Below are positions 1-3,647 of a DNA stretch of 7,368 nucleotides, one piece after another (positions within the stretch are counted from its first letter, which is position 1; each line of letters starts with the position of its first letter). The DNA comes from CAIODY01 sp041192505 (GTDB taxonomy: Bacteria; Bacteroidota; Bacteroidia; Chitinophagales; CAIODY01). The translations under genes were made by a program, and so were the position numbers. A model generated the notes under the pieces. That model did no database searches. It saw only the letters and a list, made by a program, of their open reading frames with translations, and had not been told where the DNA came from. Where the stretch lies: NCBI GenBank assembly GCA_041192505.1, contig JBEEMV010000020.1, positions 1-7,368 on the forward strand. Reading direction: 5' to 3'.

Positions 1-716
1 TGAATTTTGCCATTATGTTTTTGTAAATACTGCAATAATTTTTCGGTATAAATATCAATATTTTCAAAGCCAGTTTTTTGTAAAGAAATATCAATTTTAT
101 TATCAGGGCGAATGGTTTTTATATAACCTTTTAGCTCATCACCAATTTCTAATTGTTGAAAAATATCACTATGATAAATTAACCCAAAATGTTTTTTGTT
201 GATGATAGTTTTAAAACCCAAATCTGTGTGTTCGTACACAATTAAATCTACTTCATCACTTTCATTTACTGATATATTTTCATTGCTGATAAATTTATCT
301 AAAATGGCTGTACCTACCAATCTATTGCTGTTTGAATCTAAATATAAATAAATAGGATATTTTTTTTCAGCAATCAATTTATGTTTTTGATTGCGATACG
401 GAATGAAAATATCTTTCTCAATATTCCAAATCATAAAAGCCCCAATGCTATTTACTTCTCTTACTTTTAATACACCAAAATCATTTAATTTAATTTGCGG
501 CGTAAGTGTGGTGGCAATCATTCTGTCTTCCGAATCTGTATAAATGAATACATCTAAATAATCATTTATTACGGTATTTTCGGGAACATATTTATTGGGT
601 AATAATACACTTTCGCCATCTTCAAAACCTAAATAAAGCCCTTGTGGCGATTCACGAAGAACTTGCAGATTATTTATTTCACCAATTTTTATTGGATTGT
701 TTTCTATTTCACTCAT
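1..716 (-). CDS. cvfB: CvfB/YitL-family S1 RNA-binding protein (C-terminus cut by window edge)
   Basis: The reading frame is open from an ATG at 716-714 to the window edge (238 residues visible, 3' end missing). I recognise it as a CvfB (conserved virulence factor B, YitL) type protein. Such proteins carry three S1-like OB folds and a C-terminal winged helix, and bind RNA in the cytoplasm. Visible: a first OB fold at about residues 10-70 (LQVLRESPQGLYLG, then VFIYTDSEDRMIATT, a hallmark of the family), a second at about 80-140 (LKVREVNSIGAFMIWN and DIFIPYRNQ), and a third at about 150-213 ending IKTIRPDNKIDISLQK. The winged helix should begin at the visible end (YTEKLLQYLQKHNG). Family members are usually about 280 residues, so roughly 40 are missing. 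The gene is transcribed away from the HTH-Fic gene across a 98-bp gap. No Shine-Dalgarno sequence precedes the start, which is normal in this phylum. Family assignment is firm; the exact cellular role is known only from distant relatives. Confidence 0.88.
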   Translation of the reverse strand, partial: MSEIENNPIKIGEINNLQVLRESPQGLYLGFEDGESVLLPNKYVPENTVINDYLDVFIYTDSEDRMIATTLTPQIKLNDFGVLKVREVNSIGAFMIWNIEKDIFIPYRNQKHKLIAEKKYPIYLYLDSNSNRLVGTAILDKFISNENISVNESDEVDLIVYEHTDLGFKTIINKKHFGLIYHSDIFQQLEIGDELKGYIKTIRPDNKIDISLQKTGFENIDIYTEKLLQYLQKHNGKI

Positions 717-741
717 GGTGTAAAGGTATTGAAATATAGGG

Positions 742-774
742 TGAAATTATTTGAATATTTATTTGTGAAACAAA
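742..774 (-). promoter_or_regulatory. Candidate promoter of the CvfB-like gene
   Basis: Read on the minus strand, TTTG (774-771), a 21-bp spacer and TAATTTCA (749-742) approximate the Bacteroidota pattern TTTG-N19-21-TAnnTTTG. The -7 box departs from consensus in its last positions. It lies 25 bp before the ATG at 716. The assignment is weak in such AT-rich DNA. If real, its -33 box overlaps the spacer of the divergent fic promoter, so the two promoters would interfere. Confidence 0.3.
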
Positions 775-792
775 AAAATATGACTAATTTTG
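762..792 (+). promoter_or_regulatory. Bacteroidota-type promoter of the HTH-Fic gene
   Basis: TTTG at 762-765, a spacer of exactly 19 bp, then TAATTTTG at 785-792 match the Bacteroidota vegetative promoter pattern (TTTG, 19-21 bp, TAnnTTTG) without a mismatch. Transcription should start near 798-800, giving a very short leader of about 15 nt before the ATG at 815. The -7 box lies inside the palindrome at 781-810. The match is read directly; promoter activity is inferred. Confidence 0.65.
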
Positions 793-810
793 TCATGAAA
801 TTAAAAGTCA
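781..810 (+). promoter_or_regulatory. 30-bp imperfect palindrome over the fic promoter, likely autoregulatory operator
   Basis: The outer arms TGACT (781-785) and AGTCA (806-810) are perfect inverted repeats. The exact centre is the six-base palindrome TCATGA (793-798), so all elements share one dyad axis at 795/796. The AT-rich bases between pair poorly. The element covers the TAATTTTG -7 box and the expected start point and ends 4 bp before the start codon. A dimeric XRE-type repressor bound here would block transcription. The natural candidate is the HTH domain of the gene just downstream. Symmetry and position are seen; the binding protein is inferred. Confidence 0.5.
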
Positions 811-814
811 TACA

Positions 815-1882
815 ATGGAAAATTTACACACATTTATCAAAGAAGCACGAATCAAAAAAGGATTGATGGTTCGTGAAGTAGCACATGCTTTACAAATTGA
901 CCAAGCATTGGTTAGTAAATTTGAAAGTGGTAGCAGAAAGCCTACCCGTAGCCAATTGCATCAGTTAGCCGAAATATTATCGGTAGATGAAAGTAAATTA
1001 AAAATGCTTTATTTAAGTGCTAAAATTTTGTATGAATTAGCGCATGAAGATGATGCATTAGAGATTTTAAAAATGGCAGAAGAGCAAATTCAATATCAAG
1101 CTACGCCAAAAAATAAAATTGAAAAGCAAGATGATGAATTGAAATCTTTTTTGAAAGGCATTGATGTATCAAAAAAGAAACTGAATAAGTTTAGAAAATT
1201 TGATAGTTATCGCATTGCCCAAGCATTAGAGTTAGAATACACTTTTGAAAGCAATAGAATTGAAGGCAATACTTTAACGCTTCGTGAAACTGATTTGGTA
1301 ATTAATGAAGGCTTAACTATTTCGGGCAAAAGTATGAGAGAGCATTTGGAAGCTATTAACCATGCGGAGGCTGTGGAGTTGGTGAAAGATGTAGTGCAAA
1401 AAAAAATAGCTTTTACCGAACGCATTTTGTTGCAATTGCATCATTTGGTTTTGAAAAGCATTGATGCTGCCAATGCTGGTAAATACCGCAGTGTGCAAGT
1501 GATGATTAAGGGCAGCAAGCATTTGCCGCCTCAACCTTTTTTAGTGCCAAAGCAAATGGAAGATTATTTTATTTGGTACAATAAAAATAAAAAGGTGATG
1601 CACCCTGTTTTGCTAGCTGCCGAAATGCACGAACGATTGGTTACTATTCATCCGTTTATTGATGGCAATGGTCGTACTTCAAGATTGGTGATGAATTTGA
1701 TTTTGCTACAACACGGTTATGTGATTGCTAACATAAAAGGCGATAGAGCCAACCGTATGGCTTATTACGAAGCTTTAGAAATTGCACAAACCGAAAATAG
1801 TAAAAGCAAGTTTTTGAAATTTGTTGCTGATACAGAATTAAATTCACTCAACAATTATTTGAAAGTAGTGGGTGGAAAATAA
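815..1882 (+). CDS. HTH (XRE)-Fic fusion protein, class II Fic AMP-transferase
   Basis: A 355-residue cytoplasmic protein with two domains. Residues about 5-65 form an XRE/Cro-type helix-turn-helix (ARIKKGLMVREVAHALQI, then ALVSKFESGSRKP, then LAEILSV). A linker with a possible helical-repeat character (about 66-125) leads to a Fic domain. The Fic core motif HPFxDGNGR is complete at residues 279-287 (catalytic His279, then R290). The class II inhibitory motif [S/T]xxxE[G/N] is present ahead of the domain as S146-N-R-I-E150-G151. The flap region is visible around GKYRSVQVMIKGS (222-234). Canonical Fic enzymes transfer AMP from ATP to a hydroxyl side chain of a target protein; the target here is unknown. 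E150 should hold the enzyme inactive by displacing the ATP gamma-phosphate. I chose the ATG at 815 because the HTH starts right after it and the promoter and palindrome sit just upstream; an overlapping upstream frame lacks any domain. The gene ends at a strong hairpin and converges on a toxin-antitoxin operon. Domain calls are firm; role as a regulator, defence factor or self-contained toxin-antitoxin unit is open. Confidence 0.93.
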   Translation: MENLHTFIKEARIKKGLMVREVAHALQIDQALVSKFESGSRKPTRSQLHQLAEILSVDESKLKMLYLSAKILYELAHEDDALEILKMAEEQIQYQATPKNKIEKQDDELKSFLKGIDVSKKKLNKFRKFDSYRIAQALELEYTFESNRIEGNTLTLRETDLVINEGLTISGKSMREHLEAINHAEAVELVKDVVQKKIAFTERILLQLHHLVLKSIDAANAGKYRSVQVMIKGSKHLPPQPFLVPKQMEDYFIWYNKNKKVMHPVLLAAEMHERLVTIHPFIDGNGRTSRLVMNLILLQHGYVIANIKGDRANRMAYYEALEIAQTENSKSKFLKFVADTELNSLNNYLKVVGGK

Positions 1883-1920
1883 AAAAACGGCGGATAGATT
1901 TATTCGCCGTTTTTATTGTT
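1873..1920 (+). repeat. Direct repeat copy 1 (contains the fic 3' end and terminator)
   Basis: This 48-bp stretch matches 2668-2714 in the same orientation. One A is missing from an A-run in the second copy (7 versus 6) and one base differs (A1915 versus G2709). The match includes the last fic codons (GGA AAA TAA), the full hairpin and a TTGTT tail, and stops sharply on the right. The two copies are 794-795 bp apart and bracket the toxin-antitoxin operon. Confidence 0.9.
1883..1914. terminator. Bidirectional terminator between fic and the RelE toxin gene (copy 1)
   Basis: A 14-bp stem pairs 1883-1896 with 1901-1914 around a 4-base loop, with a CGGCG/CGCCG core and one G-U pair. A-tract and T-tract flanks let it work as an intrinsic terminator in both directions. 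It begins right after the fic stop codon and overlaps the stop codon of the convergent toxin gene (1913-1915). An almost identical hairpin recurs at 2677-2708. Confidence 0.88.
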
Positions 1921-2242
1921 CAATATTTTTCATCAGCAATTCTAATTCTTTATCGTTTATGTTTTCTTTTTCTGATTTATCAAAAATGGAAAGCAAAAAA
2001 ACTGTTGTATCGGCTACAAAAACATAAGTGATAACTCTTGCGCCCCCACTTTTACCTTTGCCTTTTGATGCTAACGCCAATCTTATTTTATAACAACTAT
2101 TACCTAATGCAATACCGCTTGTAGGCTCATGTTCAAGTGTTTCGATTAATTCGGCAAATTCATTTTTGAGAGAAGGAAATTTTTTAGCTAAGCGTTTCAA
2201 TTCTTTTTTGAAACGTGTAGTAGCAATTACTTTATAATTCAT
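1913..2242 (-). CDS. RelE/ParE-family toxin of a type II toxin-antitoxin module
   Basis: A 109-residue basic protein of the RelE/ParE superfamily. It opens with the typical strand-helix MNYKVIATTRFKKELKRLAKKF-like region (1-22), where the toxin's two N-terminal helices begin. The core strand motif CYKIRLA (50-56) is followed by the basic loop SKGKGKSGGARVITYV (59-74, with K60, K62, K64 and R69). The C-terminal part VFLLSIFDKSEKENI (81-95) matches the family's usual 'lyDKsekenls' ending. RelE-type members cut mRNA on the ribosome, whereas ParE-type members poison gyrase. The GKSGG-RVI loop and DKSEKE tail favour the RelE/HigB-like mRNA interferase side, but this is inference. The ATG at 2242 overlaps the antitoxin's 3' end by 11 bp, the usual translational coupling. 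The gene converges on fic and ends within the shared terminator. Length and motifs look intact, with no frameshift, so it is probably functional. Confidence 0.88.
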   Translation of the reverse strand: MNYKVIATTRFKKELKRLAKKFPSLKNEFAELIETLEHEPTSGIALGNSCYKIRLALASKGKGKSGGARVITYVFVADTTVFLLSIFDKSEKENINDKELELLMKNIEQ

Positions 2243-2468
2243 TCAGCAAATCTTTTGCGTTAATGCCTTTTAATTTTCCAGATTTAATCAAATTAACTTC
2301 TTGTACAGCTTCTTTTATGCCTAGCAAAATTTGTGCTTTGGTTGGTTTGGTTTCATCTTCTAACGCCAATAAATCTTTATGTTGATGCGTAATTTTTTTC
2401 CAATCTTTTATAGGAATAAAAACACCAGTGGCTTTGCCGTTGTTATCGTTGATGTATTGAATGTTCAT
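2232..2468 (-). CDS. Antitoxin partner of the RelE-like toxin
   Basis: A 78-residue protein encoded first in the operon and overlapping the toxin start by 11 bp. The N-terminal part MNIQYINDNNGKATGVFIPI (1-20) followed by KDWKKI looks like the beta-strand/helix start of Phd/YefM-like DNA-binding antitoxins. The C-terminal part (about 48-78, IKEAVQEVNLIKSGKLKG followed by NAKDLLNEL) is a charged helical tail of the kind that wraps the toxin in Bacteroidota RelE modules. It should neutralise the toxin and, together with it, repress the operon from the upstream region. The identity rests mainly on position, size, overlap and the tail; the exact antitoxin fold is uncertain. The start ATG at 2468-2466 is the only sensible one in the frame. 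Confidence 0.82.
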   Translation of the reverse strand: MNIQYINDNNGKATGVFIPIKDWKKITHQHKDLLALEDETKPTKAQILLGIKEAVQEVNLIKSGKLKGINAKDLLNEL

Positions 2469-2490
2469 ACCAAACTATTTTTTTATGAAA

Positions 2491-2507
2491 CAAAATTAAA
2501 CAATTTT
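2491..2507 (-). promoter_or_regulatory. Candidate promoter and inverted repeat of the toxin-antitoxin operon
   Basis: On the minus strand TAATTTTG (2498-2491) is a perfect TAnnTTTG -7 box, 22 bp before the antitoxin ATG, and is the same octamer used by fic. The expected TTTG at -33 is absent (AATT or TTTT there). An inverted repeat AAAATT-AAAC-AATTTT (2492-2507) overlaps the box and could be the site of autorepression. Its all-AT arms could also arise by chance. Confidence 0.42.
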
Positions 2508-2532
2508 TAGAAAGAAAAATTTATTGCACTAT

Positions 2533-2651
2533 AAATCCGTTAGGATTTTTTGGTGGTTAGAAAAATGCTTGAACAATTACGATACGTTCCGAAGGAACGT
2601 TTGGTGAAAACCTTTGAATGCTTCTACCAACAATATGTTCCGCTGGAACAT
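2533..2651. repeat. Cluster of three short palindromic hairpins (dispersed-repeat-like)
   Basis: Three small hairpins share a TCC/GGA core. They are AAATCC-GTTA-GGATTT (2533-2548), ACGTTCC-GAA-GGAACGT (2584-2600) and ATGTTCC-GCT-GGAACAT (2635-2651). They are spaced about 50 bp apart. The sequences between them are loosely inverted copies of each other (GGTGGTTAGAA at 2552-2562 against TTCTACCAAC at 2622-2631). This resembles the composite palindromic repeats scattered through intergenic regions of many Bacteroidota genomes. The open frame at 2550-2750 over this region is not a gene. Palindromes are seen; repeat-family membership is from memory and needs a genome search. Confidence 0.7.
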
Positions 2652-2667
2652 TTAAAATACAAAGCGA

Positions 2668-2714
2668 TGGAAAATAAAAAACGGCGGATAGATTTATTCG
2701 CCGTTTTTGTTGTT
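2668..2714 (+). repeat. Direct repeat copy 2 (terminator copy without the fic gene)
   Basis: This is the second copy of the repeat at 1873-1920, in the same orientation, with one base missing from the A-run and one substitution. It includes the sequence corresponding to the last fic codons (TGG AAA AT...) although no fic gene precedes it here. That makes it look like a carried-over or duplicated 3' end. Confidence 0.9.
2677..2708. terminator. Terminator hairpin copy 2, behind the lipoprotein gene
   Basis: A 14-bp stem pairs 2677-2690 with 2695-2708 around a 4-base loop. It is identical in stem and loop to the fic terminator and is flanked by A- and T-tracts on both sides. For the minus-strand lipoprotein gene it lies about 77 bp after the stop codon and is the first credible terminator. 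It would also insulate the toxin-antitoxin promoter from the right. Confidence 0.82.
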
Positions 2715-2785
2715 TTGTCGAAATTGAAATACAATAAACATCAATGTTGACTGAATAACAAAATCTGAAATAAATTATTTCTCTT

Positions 2786-3538
2786 CTACAAATAAATTCG
2801 TGTAATTCCATTACAGCCGGTATAAAAAGAATCCTTTTTGAGAATAAATGATTTGCCATTTGCAAGTTTTACTTCATAAGAATACCACGTTTTACTTTTT
2901 AACAAACTATTAGCAAAAGCCGAATCTGAATAGAATATATTCGTATAACAAGGTCTGCACCCTTTACCAAAAATCACACTTATTCTTTTTGTCAAGTTCG
3001 AATCTCTTACACTTGAAAGATGAAGGTATAAAGGTTGCGTTGTATCAAAAATGAAATTAAATGTATCTGCAATAAATATTTTATGCCCATTTAAAAATTC
3101 GACATAAGGAACTTTTTTTAAATATGCATCTTTTACATTTCCATTGGTAAAAGTAAATCCTCTTCCACCATCTGAAAAAACTTGAATACCATTGAACATT
3201 TCATCATTGACTATTGCATAATCGTTAGAAACAGATAGTACATTTTTAATTTCTAATGTTGTCTGAACGTGATAATAACCATTTATGTCAGTTCTGAATT
3301 CTGAGGTAGTAGCAAATCCATCTCTTGTGCTGTGATAGTCTGATTTTTCATAAAAAGTGTATGGTACTAAAATTTTTATGGGAAAATTATACACTGGTGT
3401 TGAATCACAATCGCTCAAAATTCTTCCAGTAATATCAAATGAAATTGAAACTGTTTTCCCTTGCTTTTTCTTACAGCTAAATGGTAAAAACAAAACAATT
3501 GTTACTAAGACAATAAAAGAATACTTCAATGGATTCAT
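2786..3538 (-). CDS. Putative lipoprotein of unknown function
   Basis: A 250-residue protein I do not recognise as a family. Residues 1-22 form a lipoprotein signal: a basic start (MNPLKYS), a hydrophobic core (FIVLVTIVLFLPF) and C22 as the probable lipidated cysteine. The lipobox (PFSC) is loose, as is common in Bacteroidota. Lysines follow the cysteine (CKKK), so the acidic surface-export signal seen in some Bacteroidota lipoproteins is absent and a periplasm-facing location is more likely. Residues about 33-95 resemble a carboxypeptidase-regulatory or transthyretin-like beta-sandwich (ITGRILSDCDSTPVYNFPI, then TDINGYYHV at 83-91). The rest is beta-rich with a CRPC pair (C194, C197) plus C44 and C242, which could form disulfides. 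It ends in a short aromatic tail (RIYL). It has its own terminator (2677-2708) and the strong gcvP terminator lies just upstream, so it is probably transcribed alone. Only 34 bp separate its start from that terminator. Confidence 0.72.
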   Translation of the reverse strand: MNPLKYSFIVLVTIVLFLPFSCKKKQGKTVSISFDITGRILSDCDSTPVYNFPIKILVPYTFYEKSDYHSTRDGFATTSEFRTDINGYYHVQTTLEIKNVLSVSNDYAIVNDEMFNGIQVFSDGGRGFTFTNGNVKDAYLKKVPYVEFLNGHKIFIADTFNFIFDTTQPLYLHLSSVRDSNLTKRISVIFGKGCRPCYTNIFYSDSAFANSLLKSKTWYSYEVKLANGKSFILKKDSFYTGCNGITRIYL

Positions 3539-3565
3539 TTATCAAAAATAATAAACAAATTCAAT

Positions 3566-3602
3566 AAAAAAAAACCGCCTCAAACTTTTGCTTGAAGCGG
3601 TT
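3566..3602 (-). terminator. Intrinsic terminator of gcvP
   Basis: On the minus strand AACCGCTTCAAGC (3602-3590), loop AAAA and GTTTGAGGCGGTT (3585-3573) form a 13-bp RNA stem with two G-U wobbles. A run of T follows (A-run 3566-3574 on the plus strand). On the plus strand the wobbles become mismatches, so the hairpin is directional and serves gcvP, whose stop codon is about 45 bp upstream. Confidence 0.88.
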
Positions 3603-3612
3603 CTGTATTTTC

Positions 3613-3645
3613 AAGTTTGGCGAACTTTTAAAGTTCGCCAAACTT
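3613..3645. repeat. Perfect 33-bp palindrome next to the gcvP stop codon
   Basis: AAGTTTGGCGAACTTT (3613-3628) and AAAGTTCGCCAAACTT (3630-3645) are exact 16-bp inverted repeats separated by one base. It starts 2 bp after the gcvP stop codon and precedes the terminator, without a T-run of its own. It could fold into a very stable hairpin protecting the 3' end of the mRNA, or extrude as a cruciform. It looks like a copy of a dispersed palindromic repeat, which only a genome search can confirm. Confidence 0.85.
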
Positions 3646-3647
3646 AT

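Larger units (their letters stand above)
2469..2785. other. 317-bp non-coding region between antitoxin and lipoprotein genes
   Basis: This gap holds, from left to right, the toxin-antitoxin promoter region, the three-hairpin cluster, terminator copy 2 within direct repeat copy 2, and about 70 bp of plain AT-rich sequence. Two overlapping open frames (2550-2750 plus, 2557-2865 minus) cross palindromes and terminators and show no recognisable domain. I regard them as chance. Confidence 0.75.

Noticed and set aside
766..780. TGAAACAAAA shared with the region upstream of the antitoxin (about 2486-2495)
   Set aside because: Ten AT-rich bases in opposite orientation relative to the two genes; likely coincidence rather than a shared operator.
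642..866. 74-residue plus-strand open frame spanning the cvfB-fic gap
   Set aside because: It begins antisense inside the CvfB-like gene, crosses the fic promoter and palindrome, overlaps the HTH start in another frame and has no domain.
2533..2714. CRISPR array or integron attC sites
   Set aside because: The hairpins differ in sequence, there are no identical repeats with regular spacers, and no cas or integrase gene is present. The two long direct repeats are 795 bp apart with genes between them.
2550..2750. 66-residue plus-strand open frame
   Set aside because: It is made of the palindrome cluster plus terminator copy 2, so translation is incidental.
2557..2865. 102-residue minus-strand open frame
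   Set aside because: It overlaps the lipoprotein 3' end in another frame and runs through a terminator and palindromes.
3543..3550. TATTTTTG -7-like box ahead of the lipoprotein gene (minus strand)
   Set aside because: It matches TAnnTTTG but lies only 4 bp before the ATG and has no TTTG at the right distance; in a run of T this easily arises by chance.
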